Shown here piece after piece: positions 20,010 to 30,249 of a stretch of 64,000 nt of DNA (positions within the stretch are counted from its first letter, which is position 1; each line of letters begins with the position of its first letter). The translations under genes were made by a program, and so were the position numbers. Source of the DNA: Dama dama (Eukaryota; Chordata; Mammalia; Artiodactyla; Cervidae); contig NC_083692.1 in NCBI RefSeq assembly GCF_033118175.1, forward strand, positions 14,567,501 to 14,631,500. The letters run 5' to 3'. Below the pieces are notes generated by a model. It was not told where the DNA came from, made no database searches, and worked only from the letters and a program-made list of their open reading frames with translations.

Positions 20010-20480
20010 TATCTTAGAAACACACAAATACAACCAAATCGATCCCTCCAGATGACACTTAGACATCAATCCTGTGGCACTCCCTGCCTTTCAGTGTCCA
20101 AACCCCACCCCCAGCGGTCCTGAGACTCACCGATGCCTTGGATGGTGTGTCCTGCGTGCTCTGTGGTCCAGGACAGTGGACATCCAAGACAGGCTCTTTC
20201 TCTCCTCCCTCACTTTGTGCCACCAAGTCCAACAAAGGACAGAAGAATAGATGGATGCTCTTCTCGAACTCCCTACTTTGATTCTAACCTTATTAGAAGC
20301 CCTTGCTATAAGCAGTCCTGCCAACTTCCAAAGAGCCCACAACCCTCAAAGAAATGTAAAAAGACTCATTAACACACAAAGTCCTTGGGAGAATCTAAGT
20401 GATCCAGAATACAGTTACTCAGAGCTCCTTCTTTTCATGTATAACACGTTAGAGTTTACCTGCTAACATCTGTTTTGTGT
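20010..20480. other. No recognised feature
   Basis: Ordinary sequence with chance frames only. Confidence 0.5.
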
Positions 20481-20489
20481 ATGATTTCA

Positions 20490-20820
20490 ATAGTATTACA
20501 TGCACCTGTTACAAACTTTTGAAAACACAGAGAAAAATGTAGTTATATCATTTAGAGATGATTAAAATTCACCTTTATAGCCTTTCTTCTATGCACATAT
20601 TATTTAATTGAGATCATAATGTACATATTATTTTATAGCCTGACTTTTTCCTATGCCATTAAATTATTTTAATGATTGCATAGTATTCCATTATCACCAT
20701 GAATTTAACTAATTTCTCATTTTAAACACTCAGGCTATTTCAGCTTTTATCAATGAAACTGTGACAAATACCCTTTAAGAGATATTTATAGATACCTCTT
20801 TCTTTAGGATCGAGTGTTTT
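20490..20820. repeat. Probable old LINE remnant
   Basis: Contains 'gcatagtattccattatcac' and the surrounding word order seen in old L1/LINE 3' regions. Family uncertain. Confidence 0.4.
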
Positions 20821-21119
20821 TCTGTTACATCGGCAAAGGAAAAATCAAAGGAGGAAATATACAGAATCAAACTGAGATGGCCAACATCTTTTTTCCCTTA
20901 CAGCCCCAACAAATCCATCTACACATGTACACACTCCTGCTTAGAACAGCTTAAGGTTGAGACTGAAATAGCTTTTTTTCGGTCCTATTAGGCAAAGAGC
21001 AGCAAAGATTTATCTTAAGGGTATTGGAAAATGTTTCTTCTTACATACCACAGGCAGAAATGTAATACGACCTAAACTTTAGAGGGATAAATAGTATTAT
21101 TTCTAATTATAGAAAATGT
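20821..21119. other. No recognised feature
   Basis: AT-rich; possibly flanking target of the two LINE remnants. Confidence 0.4.
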
Positions 21120-21490
21120 GGGGCCTAAATATCTAACAACAGGGGACAAAGTAAATTGCTATGTCTACATAATAGAATACTTCGTATCCTTACAACCTTT
21201 TAAATGAAAGATTTAAGAATTTTTTGACACATTAATACACTCACATTATAACACTAAAGCAGGAAAAAAAGACCATATGTATTATTTCATTTCTGTAAAA
21301 AAATAAATAAAAAATAAGCGTATCTCTCTCACACACACACTCCCCTGAGAGAATCTACACCAAAATGCAGATCATGGCACATGGTAAGAAAAGAGCAATT
21401 TTTGCTTTGGCCTCCATGCTTTTCCAAGTTTTTGGAGTTTTCAGTATTAATCATATCCTATTTACGCTACATAAAATACTATGTTAAGGT
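21120..21490 (+). repeat. Old L1M-type LINE 3' end
   Basis: 'taatagaatacttcgtatcc', 'gaccatatgtattatttc' and 'tttgctttggcctccatgc'-type order, with an A/TAAA-rich tract and a short CA run near 21333. Confidence 0.4.
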
Positions 21491-21639
21491 GGTAATTTAA
21501 AACTTATCAAATCAGTGAAGAAAATAAAACAAAACTAACAGCTTTTCAGACCCTGAGGCGGTCAGCTCAACTCACCATGTCTCCTTTCTCAAACCTCTTC
21601 GCCGTTGGCCGTACCCAAGAGGGAAAAGAAGGAAAGCTA

Positions 21640-21790
21640 CAACTAGAAAGGGAGGCAGGGCCATTTCCCACCCAGTTGTGAAACTGAGCCAAGTCACGGA
21701 GAAAAACTGGGATCAAAGCAACGATCCGACTTGCGAGCCGGAGCCAAACACCACGCTACGAGTTGGCTGATGTCTAAGCCTGCAACGGGA
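21640..21790 (-). repeat. MIR SINE with its tRNA-derived end
   Basis: Read on the minus strand: a tRNA-like head ('gcgtggtgtttggctccg') followed by 'ctttgatcccag', 'gtgacttggctcagtttc' and 'ggtgggaaatgg'. The tRNA look of this GC-richer, CpG-bearing segment comes from the MIR head. Confidence 0.6.
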
Positions 21791-21794
21791 ACAC

Positions 21795-22212
21795 CGAGAG
21801 AACACTTCACCCCGCTCCAACTCGCCAACAATGAGTCATTAATACTCCCCAGGCCCTAGGAAGCCTCACTTCACTCAGGGGGAGGCTGAAACAAAGAGCA
21901 GTGGCCTCCCTCACAAAGCAAGCCTCCCACAGCACACCTGGCTGGCGCCCCACACCTGCCCTGACACTTACATCCCCCGGTCCCCCCTCCCTGGGCAAGC
22001 TCCACTCTGGAAGTCGGTTCAGCATTGCTCAGAATGCCCTCTCTTTGGGGACACAGACACGGGAGGAGACGTTATCCTGTGTAAAGAGAAAGGCACAGGG
22101 ACTCGGGTGTGAAGCTGTGCATACTCATGCCTTCCTCACGTGTGTCTTCCAAGAGACAAGCCCTCAACCCAGCTGGGCAGGTAGGGTGGGAGGTCACAGC
22201 CCCGACCAGGAC
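21795..22212. other. Unique sequence with a TGAGTCA site
   Basis: No repeat or exon recognised. TGAGTCA at 21832-21838 is a perfect AP-1 motif, expected often by chance. Confidence 0.35.
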
Positions 22213-22214
22213 TG

Positions 22215-22360
22215 TATCCTGGGATCTCCATTTGCTGGTTGTGCAACTGTATGCAAGAGTTTTGATGTCTCTGGGGCCCCATGTCCTCTTCTGGAACACA
22301 GGGTAATCCTATCTATCCAGTGGATTACTGTGATGATTAAGTTGAATAATACGCATGGTA
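22215..22360 (+). repeat. MIR SINE
   Basis: 'gctggttgtgcaactgtatg', 'ccccatgtcctcttctgg' and 'tgtgatgattaagttgaa' follow MIR order. Confidence 0.6.
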
Positions 22361-22579
22361 CTTGGAAACTGGTTCCATTTCCTTCACCTGCCTTTGTCAC
22401 TGGAAAAAGCCAGAGATTCATATTGACTTATGGAGATATGCTTCCCACCCCCAGCAATCAAGACTTCTCTCTTTGGGTGTTAGTAAGGGGAACTGGGCTT
22501 GATATAAGACATCTGTTGAACCCACTTGATCAACATATTTAGAACAAGAAGGTCCACCACTGTCATTTATTTTTTCCCA

Positions 22580-22645
22580 AGAATCCTAGAATTAAGTGTT
22601 GGGAGGGATTCTAAGGTTACCTAGTTGAATCTCCCCTACCACTCT
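22580..22645. repeat. L3/CR1-like scrap
   Basis: 'agggattctaaggttaccta' then 'gttgaatctcccct' resembles the start of the L3 repeat. Very short. Confidence 0.35.
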
Positions 22646-22690
22646 CCTTGTCCCCCACGTTCCAGTCCTGACAGGTGACCTCCCAAAGGA

Positions 22691-22713
22691 GCACACACAC
22701 ACACACACACACA
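22691..22713. repeat. (CA)n microsatellite
   Basis: About eleven CA units. Confidence 0.9.
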
Positions 22714-22719
22714 TCCCCA

Positions 22720-24180
22720 GTGGAACTTTCTGGCTACGATGAGCCCAAGCACTTGACAAATGTCACATCCTTTGACTCTTGACATGCCCAGAAACAGAAA
22801 CCATAACGCTGCAACATCTTTAAACAACAGAGAAGCCACGAAGTCCTCTTGCAGAGGCTGATTTAAATTTCCTGCATTTCACTTTTTGTTTTAAAAAGTC
22901 TGTCAAATCCTTTCTGGCTGTAGAACAGGTGTTCCCTGAATATTCAGGCAGGGAAATGGAGTTACAGTCATTTCAAATCACACAGCCTTTTGTTTCCCCT
23001 CCTGCTCCACCCAGGATGGCCCTCTGCTCCCAGGTCCTGGAGGCTATGGAGAGGCTCACCATGACAGCATCACACCTCCCAAGTTCACGGTGGAGAAAAA
23101 AGCCCAAGAGGGACCACAGGGGGATGCTATGGGTGTTTCTCCCATCCCACTGCCTCCATTCAGAGCTGTATCTGAATCAGCCACCCCTCCTTCCCCCGGG
23201 TGGAGGCCCCTAGCCTGAAACAGACCTTAGATGAAACGGCCTTGGTCACTATAACCCACTTCTGCCCTGGTGGCGTCACTCAGACAGAGGTTTCAGTGGT
23301 GCACATCCAAATTGCATTTTCCTCTTGCAGCCCCAGAGTCACACTTCAGATGCGCATTCTCTGACGAAGACGGAAGGCAGCCTGTCTGAGCATGTCACGG
23401 CCATTCTGGCTCTGCCCACCAGCTCACGAGCTCCATGCCCGAGGCAGTGTATTTCTGCCTTCTCCTCCATCTTCTGCCTCCAGCCCAACTTGTCAGCAGC
23501 CCCTTCGGGCAGCAAGCGTAAAAGTTGCTTGGCTTCAAACATCAGATTTCTATGCGTTCTTTGCCTCTGACACCGAAGTCCTATGAAAGCCGCGGGAGTG
23601 CAAGCTGTCCTGGAGGCAGGCCACCCCCTCTCCCACCGTCCACTCCCCCACCGTTCTCACTCCTTCACCAGCACCCCCCTCGCCTGAACAGTGTCTTCAG
23701 CCAAGGAAGGACAGACGCTCACAGGCTGTGTTCCCACCGCCTTCCTCGCGCAGAAAAAGCTTGAGCGCCAGAGCTCAGCACATGTAGCTGTTCAAGTCAC
23801 CCAGCAGAAGCCACTGAGGGGGTCAGAGAGAAGGAGATCTGGGGCTGAGGAGGCTGACCCTTTGGTGTCCGTGGGCCTCTGTGCTTGAGAGGCTTGACCA
23901 TGCAGCGAATGTAGCCTGGTTCAAAGTCAGGGAGGCTGTTTGACTACATTTTCAGGCAGTCATTTCTATTAATGAGGCACCTGTCCTAAAAAACGCAGCT
24001 CTCAAATCAGGGTCCAGGGCCTTTGGCACCTTGGCAGATTCTTCCAGATGGTCAGCAGGCTGTCGCCTCCAATATTAATGCTTAAACTATGACAGCATCA
24101 ACACTTCTGCTTCCAGCATGACATAACGACGTCCTTTCCTTGGGACGTCTCTAAGAACCATGGGCTGTCACCACTAGGGA
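22720..24180. other. Unique sequence, no supported gene
   Basis: About 1.5 kb without a recognised repeat. Several proline/serine-rich chance frames between 23300 and 23890 lack splice flanks and family similarity. Confidence 0.5.
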
Positions 24181-24189
24181 ACTTGGAGA

Positions 24190-24330
24190 GTTCCAACCTA
24201 TCCTCACTTCACAGATGAAAAGCCTGAGACCAGGAGCCATGAAGAGCCACGACGCAGCCCCTGAGATTAATGCCAGGCAGGGCGAGAACCCCAGTGCAGG
24301 TTTTCCCTCAGCTGCACTGAACTGCCTTAA
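24190..24330 (-). repeat. MIR SINE
   Basis: 'ctcacttcacagatgaaaag', 'cctgagaccaggagccat', 'aatgccaggcagggcgag'. Diverged. Confidence 0.45.
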
Positions 24331-24596
24331 GGAAACACCTACTGTCAACCATAAACTTTCTCCCACTCAAGGCCAGTGAAGGGTTTTGTCTGTCAAGGGT
24401 GGGTTGAGTAGCTAGACCATAGGGAACTTCACTTAAATCATTGGGGAGCCACTGTTGTTAATCAGATTAAATCCAAAGAGGATTTATTTATTTTTTATTA
24501 GACAATATAAAACCGGCAAGTTCAAGGTCTTCTCAGTCTCAGAGGTCTAGGCTGTGTCCAGGACACTACAGTTTACTTACCCTGGTTTACTCTATA

Positions 24597-24775
24597 GCTA
24601 TGGTTCTCAACCATTACTATGCATCAGAATCACCTGGAAGATGTTCTAAAATGCAGCTTGCTGGGCCCCCACCCCTAGAGTTTCAGACTCAAGAAGTCTG
24701 TGGCAAGACCAGAGAATGTGTATTTCCCCTAAGTTCCCAGGTGACACCATGGCCCATTTTGGGAACCATGTACTC
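24597..24775 (+). mobile_element. MER5A-like hAT-Charlie transposon
   Basis: Starts 'tatggttctcaaccattac', then 'catcagaatcacctggaag', 'gctgggcccccacccctag' and 'gtgtatttcccctaagttcc', the whole MER5A length. Non-coding. Confidence 0.75.
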
Positions 24776-24779
24776 GAGT

Positions 24780-25170
24780 GTCACCAAGACAGACATTTCC
24801 ATTTGCACAGTCCCCACTCCATCCCCCAAGCTACACATTCACAGCTAATCTGCACTTGCGCAGTCTCTTCCCCTGGCTGCAACCTTATCTGATGGTTCTG
24901 CCCAATTATGGTGACTCGCTTGTGCTACAACATAATGTATTGCCCCATTAACAGATGGCTGAAGATTCAGGCTGGCCTCCTTCCCAAGATCGCCTGCACT
25001 GGGCTGTACAAGTTCCCCCAGTCCAGACAGAACAGATGAACCAATGAGAGGGTTTTTAGACACCATCTTGACAGCAAGTCATTCCTGAAATGCCCCCATC
25101 GCACCAGCTTTGCCAGGAATCATAGGAACCCAGGAGTTAGCACAGCCCAGAGGTGGAGACCTTCAAGTCA
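24780..25170. other. No recognised feature
   Basis: Unique sequence bordering the inverted duplication. Confidence 0.5.
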
Positions 25171-25460
25171 GTGTCTGGGAGGCCCACAGAAATGTCTAGT
25201 TTGTCTACAGGGGACTGCTTGAATCTGAGGTCACGCTCCCGGTGGCCTTTGTAATGCAGCAGTTGAAGCCAGGTGTCATGCCTTCTGGTTTTCCTCAGTC
25301 AAAACAGTATTAAGAGGAGCTAACATTTATTGTGCCAGGTCTCTGCCAGGTTTTAAAAATAATTCCAGTGAACAGAGCTCTAAGGTAGATATCATTGTTT
25401 CCCTAGTTTACAGATGAAGAAACTGGTGCGTAGAAAACTGAACCGACTTTCTCAAGGCTT
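25171..25460 (+). repeat. Left arm of a large inverted duplication
   Basis: The reverse complement of 25800-26089. From 25200 to about 25340 I count only two mismatches. Divergence rises to about ten differences per 100 bases on the spacer side (25340-25452) and about three in 29 on the outer side. The right part of the arm is a reverse-strand MIR ('gctaacatttattgtgcc', 'tttacagatgaagaaactgg'); the outer 140 bases are not a repeat I know. Confidence 0.9.
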
Positions 25461-25475
25461 TGCATCATTTCCAGA
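25312..25475 (-). repeat. MIR SINE in the left arm
   Basis: Ends of a reverse MIR: 'aggagctaacatttattg' to 'ctttctcaagg'. Its counterpart lies inverted at 25745-25945. Confidence 0.75.
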
Positions 25476-25799
25476 AGCAGCTGGCACTCTCCTGCTACAG
25501 GTACAAAAGTCATCATTCGGGGGGACAGCCACTCCCACAAATGTATTGAGTCCGTCCCTGGCTCAGAGCACGTTGGGTTGGCTCCACTTCGGAAAGGGCA
25601 AGGCAGGCAGTTGCTCGTATCAATGGGTGTCTTCCAGGCTCCAGGGCCTGGCAAACCTCCTGCGACACTGGGTTGCTCAGTGGGACACAGCCAAAGCAAG
25701 AAAATGGGACCCTAACTGAGGTTGACCAAAGTAGGCTTAAGAGCGTGGCCATGTGGTCTGAAGCCAGGATCCACGGTCCACTCACCTCGGGTTAGTCAT
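25461..25799. other. Spacer of the inverted duplication
   Basis: About 340 bases that would form the loop. The right part belongs to the tRNA side of the second MIR. Confidence 0.7.
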
Positions 25800-25945
25800 G
25801 TGGCCTTAGAAATTTGGTTCAGTTTTCTACACCCCAGTTTCCTTATCTGTAAACCAGGGAAACAGTGGTACCTGCCTTAGAGCTCTGCTCACGGGAATTA
25901 TTTTTAAAGCCTGACAGAGACCTGGCACAATAAATGTTAGCTCCT
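25745..25945 (+). repeat. MIR SINE in and beside the right arm
   Basis: Forward MIR with 'gtggtctgaagccaggatcc', 'tagtcatgtggccttag', 'ccagtttccttatctgtaaa' and the tail 'aataaatgttagctcctc'. It is longer than the left-arm copy because it keeps the tRNA side. Confidence 0.75.
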
Positions 25946-26089
25946 CTTAATACTGTTTTGACTGAGGAAAACCAGAAGGCATGACACCTGGCTTCAACTA
26001 CCGCATTACAAAGGCCACCGGGAGCGTGACCTCAGATTCAAGCAGTCCCCTGTAGACAAACCAGACCTTTCTGGGGGCCTCCCAGACAC
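25800..26089 (-). repeat. Right arm of a large inverted duplication
   Basis: Inverted partner of 25171-25460. The outer limit is 'gcctcccagacac' at 26077-26089, matching 'gtgtctgggaggc' at 25171-25183. Confidence 0.9.
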
Positions 26090-26605
26090 CCGGTTGCTCA
26101 CTCACCTCCAGGAACAATGGCCAGAATCTGGTCCCCAGTGGGGTGCACTTACTCCCCTCACATGAGGCCTCTTTGGCAGTATTCTAGATAATTCAACTTG
26201 GCCTCTCATAAACGGCCATTTTAAGCCACAATGCAGGCTCTGGCAGAATACTTCTGCTGACTTCAACGCTTCTCCTATTGCTGGCATCACTAGAACTCTC
26301 CTTGGAGACAGGAACTCCAACCCGCAACCAAGCATCCGTTAGAGGTTTTTCCCTCAGTCACCATTTCACTGACCTGACACCATCACCTGACCCTGACAGG
26401 AGGCTGCCAGCTATAAACCCAGTTAAAGAATCTTCAAGGAATTCTTCTCAAACTACAGGAAATGAGCCGCTGTCTAAAGACAGACTAGAGGCTACTTGAC
26501 ACCACTTAAGCCCTGCTCCGAGCCAACTAATTGGCAAGTCTGTTCTGTTGCTCTCACCTCAGTGCTGGGAAAACTGTGAGGACTTGAACTCGTTAATAAA
26601 CCTTA
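26090..26605. other. No recognised feature
   Basis: Unassigned sequence between the right arm and a SINE. Confidence 0.5.
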
Positions 26606-26610
26606 GATCT

Positions 26611-26774
26611 GGGCTTCCCTGGTGGCTCAGATGGTAAAGAATCTGCCTGCAATGCAGGAGATGTGGGTTCAATCCCTGGGTCAGGAAGATCCCTGGAGAA
26701 GGGACTGGACTGAGGAGCCCGGAGAGCTACAGTCCATGGGGTTGCAAACCGTCTGCCAAGACTAACACTTTCAC
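26611..26774 (+). mobile_element. Bov-tA SINE, internally deleted
   Basis: Intact head and start of body to 'ccctggagaagggactgg', then a jump to 'gaggagcccggagagctac'. About 40-50 bases of the middle are missing relative to the other copies. Confidence 0.9.
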
Positions 26775-28790
26775 AGATTTGCAAGGAACAAAGGCTCCCT
26801 CCAAGTATGGTCAGGATAAGTTTTTGTTGGGAAGATACAAGGAGGAGGGCAGGCTAGGACCACAGCGCCGTCACACAGGAGGAGCTACACCCCCCTTTCC
26901 CTTTTTCCTTCCTCCCTGATACCACCACTTTGCATTCAGCATCCCTCGCCATCTTCCCTCTCTGTTGGCCACCATCTGCTAACTTCAGTTAAGACTAAAT
27001 CATGATATCTTAGCTCAGGAACCCCCCACCGCCAGCTGTGTCCCAATCCTAAACTCCTGAGGGAGCAGAACCGGCAGCCTGACTTGTCTTTTTTAAGCTC
27101 TAGATTGCCAACCAGGATGTGGCTAGGCAGCCACGGTGGTTCACTTCCAGCGCAAAGAGCCACGTCTGCGGGGTGGAGGTGGGTAGGTTCCCAGGTTACG
27201 AGGCAGGACTTCTGTCCACTCAACAAGGATGACGGGAAGGGCCGCTTCCCTCAGAACGAGGTGGGGTTTAAACAGGGAGGGGAATAAAAGAAGAAAATAA
27301 TTAAATTCCTGTTCCAGGCAGAAACCCGCCCAGCCCAGCACTTCCCCACCCAGAGCTGTGCCAAGACCCTAGATTTCTGACCGGCAGAGCAGCAGCCAAA
27401 AGCTAAGTGTGGAGAGCGAGCCCGGTCCGAGGGCTCTTCAAAGTGGGACAGAGATTGAATCTGAGTCATACTTCTTCCTCAGCTGGAGACACTGTCCCTT
27501 CCTCTGGGTTGGAGAAGTTATACGGTAGATCATGTTTCTCTAACCATACAGTTGATGTTTCGGGATGAACAACAGGATGGGATGGAGGGGAGAAGGGGTC
27601 AGATGAGATGACCACATCTCCTGCTGTTTGGAGGTATTTCAGAAGTTATCCCTTCTCCTCCCCAACCTGGCCAGGAGAGGAGGAAGCAATGGGAAGGAAG
27701 TGACCCCAGTAACGTCTCAGAGGGATAATGCTGGGTCATGGATACCCCAGAAAGGGGCATGTGAGGGCCAACCCCGCTCCTCTCACCAAGAGAGGGGGAG
27801 GTAAGACCAAGGCCCCACCTGGTCAATACCCAGCCAAGAAGGAAACAGGGGAACACATGCCCTCTCTTTGCCAGCCTGTCTGCCAAGACCTGGACACTTC
27901 AGAAGTGGTCAGAAGTGCCAAGAACAGCAAGGGGAAGAGCTGCATGAAAGCTACAGTCTGCCAGCAGCCTAGGAGTTCTTGAGCCAAGACAAACCAAGCA
28001 CCTCCCCAGCCTCTGGAGATGACGGTTTGGGGCCGTGGCCGGAACTTGTGGCCCACCCGCAAAATCCTGTCATGCAGCCTCACAGAGCTAGATGGAAGCC
28101 AGAGCGAGTGAGGAGAAGGGGCATGGCGGTGGGACCCAGCGTGTGGCTGAGCTCCACGAAAACAGAAGGCCTTCTCCAGCCCCCCAGCTCACAGCAGCAG
28201 CAGCCTCTTGTATCGATTATGCACGGTGACCACTGAACAGACAGGCCGGATGGGCAAGGGCCGAAGCCTACTGGATAATTGATGTCCTGACATTGGCATT
28301 CACAGAGCCGTGGGCAGAGTTCAAAGGAAAGGGCTAGAGAACAGACACTGGAGACAGCAGCTAACTACCACACTTCTTCTGCTGCCTGTGGGCGGAGCAG
28401 AAAGGTCTCTAAGGAGATGGCGCAGAGTGATGCCAAAATGCATGTATGTGTAGGTTACACAGCTCCCAATGCCCAGGACACAGCCTCCAGTCCCAAAGCT
28501 CCGGGCAGACTCCTTCAGGACAAGTGGAGTGTCAGCATCTGACCATTACTCCCAAGTCAGACTAGGTGAGTGGCCTCCTTGGAGCCCCTCTAATAACCTG
28601 TGGCTGCCTCCATCAGAACCTTCTAACTCACCCATCAGTTCAAAGCATTTCTTCCAATGCAGTGGAGAAGGAAGCCTTCTCTGATGCGCTTGGCACAGAC
28701 GAACCTCCCATTAGGGCTGAACAGCTCCCCATATCCCTCCTTCATAGCTTTACCCCAGTTTGTACTCGGATTTTCAGTACCTCTCTTCTC
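26775..28790. other. Unique sequence, no supported gene
   Basis: About 2 kb without recognised repeats. The many chance frames conflict with one another and lack domain content. Unusually repeat-poor for this window. Confidence 0.5.
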
Positions 28791-28794
28791 ACTC

Positions 28795-28937
28795 GCCCTG
28801 CCCACCCCACAGTGTAAGCTCCATGAAGAAGCAGACTTGGCCCTTTTTACCACTGTAACCTCCCGCACCTGCCACAGTACCTGGCCTATGTAGAAACTCA
28901 ACATGCAGTGACTTAGTAAATGAATAAGTGAGTCCTA
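28795..28937 (+). repeat. L2 LINE 3' end
   Basis: 'gtgtaagctccatgaagaag', 'cacagtacctggcctatgta' and 'ttagtaaatgaataagtg' are the L2 terminal phrases. Confidence 0.65.
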
Positions 28938-28944
28938 CTACACC

Positions 28945-29200
28945 ATTTCATGGTTGTATTATTCCCCTTTCCTCCCAACTAGACTGTGAGATCCTTTGGG
29001 GGCAAGGACAGCATCTGATTTGCCTTTTCTCTCCAGCACAACGAGAAGGGGGGTGAGGTCAAGCATCTCTGGCACCCTTGGGCGATTATTTCCCATCACT
29101 GAGATGAACCGAACAGCTCAACTCATGTTCCTTCACCGTGCTTAGCGTAATTCCTAACCCCTAACAGGTGCTCAGCTATTTTCAGAAAATTTACCTTTCA
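28945..29200 (+). repeat. Further L2-like 3' piece
   Basis: 'gactgtgagatcctttgggg' with 'gcaaggacagcatctg' and 'aacaggtgctcagctatttt' repeat the L2 terminal order, diverged. Confidence 0.4.
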
Positions 29201-29204
29201 CAGA

Positions 29205-29495
29205 GCCCACACCTAAGACTAGGAATCAATCCTCTAGGCTAAACAGTATCAAGTAGGTCCCAAGTGGTGATGACACTTCAGTGCAGCCCCTTCTGGCCAC
29301 CCATCATGGACAAAGGCAGTATCTAGAGCAGAAGGAGCCCACCCGGGGGGTGGGGAAGCTGAGTATCAGGCCCTTCCCCGATACCTTCTGGCTGGGTGAC
29401 ATAGAGAAAGCATCAAACTTCCGGGTGGGCAGTTATCTCATCTCTAAAAGTGGAAGAAATTTCCCCCTGGCCCAGAGGTACCAAATCTACCATCC
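29205..29495. other. No recognised feature
   Basis: Unassigned; the frame at 29281-29616 runs into a MIR and is not credible as coding. Confidence 0.45.
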
Positions 29496-29499
29496 AGTT

Positions 29500-29700
29500 T
29501 CATGGCAACTAAGTACAGCTGCTAGCCATACAGACCCAAGCTTGAGGCCTAGCTTCTCCGATTTTCAGCCAGGACCTTGGGATAAGAGACTTGGATCTCC
29601 GTTTGCTCATCTGTAAAATAGGGCTAACAAGAGTTTACAAGGATGGGATAGGATGATGCATGAAAAGGACTTTGTACAGATGAACACAGCTAGTCATTTA
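29500..29700 (+). repeat. MIR SINE
   Basis: 'accttgggataagagactt', 'gctcatctgtaaaatagggc' and 'gatgatgcatgaaaagg'. Confidence 0.7.
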
Positions 29701-29704
29701 CTGA

Positions 29705-29830
29705 TGGCAGCAAGTTACAGTGGAAAGACTACAGGCTTGAAGGGAAAGCCACTCCAGTTATCTGGCTGCTAATGGACCAGCTAGGTTTTAAGGTTCAGTA
29801 TCCTCGTCTGGAAAAGGAAGGAAACAAATC
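29705..29830 (+). repeat. Second MIR SINE in tandem
   Basis: 'acagtggaaagactacagg' and 'ggttcagtatcctcgtctgg', the same orientation as its neighbour; weaker. Confidence 0.5.
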
Positions 29831-29900
29831 TGTTTCTCCGCACCCTGGCCGAGTTCCCGCCCATCCAGGACACCTGCACTTGCTGTTCTGTGTGGGGCGG

Positions 29901-29901
<1 letters not shown>

Positions 29902-29938
<37 letters not shown>
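29902..29938. repeat. (CA)n microsatellite
   Basis: About eighteen CA units, the longest CA run in the window. The cysteine/valine run in the reverse frame is an artefact of it. Confidence 0.95.
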
Positions 29939-29940
<2 letters not shown>

Positions 29941-29964
29941 CACCCCCGCCCAGCAATCCTGTGG

Positions 29965-30248
29965 CTCTCTCATCACTCAGATCTTAGCTCAGGTGTCCTC
30001 TTCTCTGCAACCCTTCCAAGAAACCCATCTGCCCTTGACCCTATTTTATTTCCTTCCTGGTAGTCACTTCCGGTCTGAAATTGTCTAATTTTTATGTGTT
30101 TATTGTCTATTATTCTTCTCACTAGACTCTCAGCTCAATGAGAGCAGAAAACCTGATTTGCCCTCAGCTCTGCTGTATCACCGGAGCCTAGAATGCTCCC
30201 TTGAACATATTATGTGCTCAACAAATGCCGAATGAATGAATGAACCCA
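29965..30248 (+). repeat. L2 LINE 3' end
   Basis: 'atcttagctcaggtgtcctc', 'ctagactctcagctcaatga' and 'gtgctcaacaaatgccgaat' with a gaat repeat at the terminus. Confidence 0.8.
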
Positions 30249-30249
30249 T

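Noticed and set aside
21670..21780. A tRNA-like gene on the minus strand
   Set aside because: The cloverleaf is incomplete and the adjoining sequence continues as a MIR, whose head is tRNA-derived.
21901..22542. A 213-residue plus-strand open frame
   Set aside because: Its second half is a MIR SINE and the first half has no family similarity or splice context.
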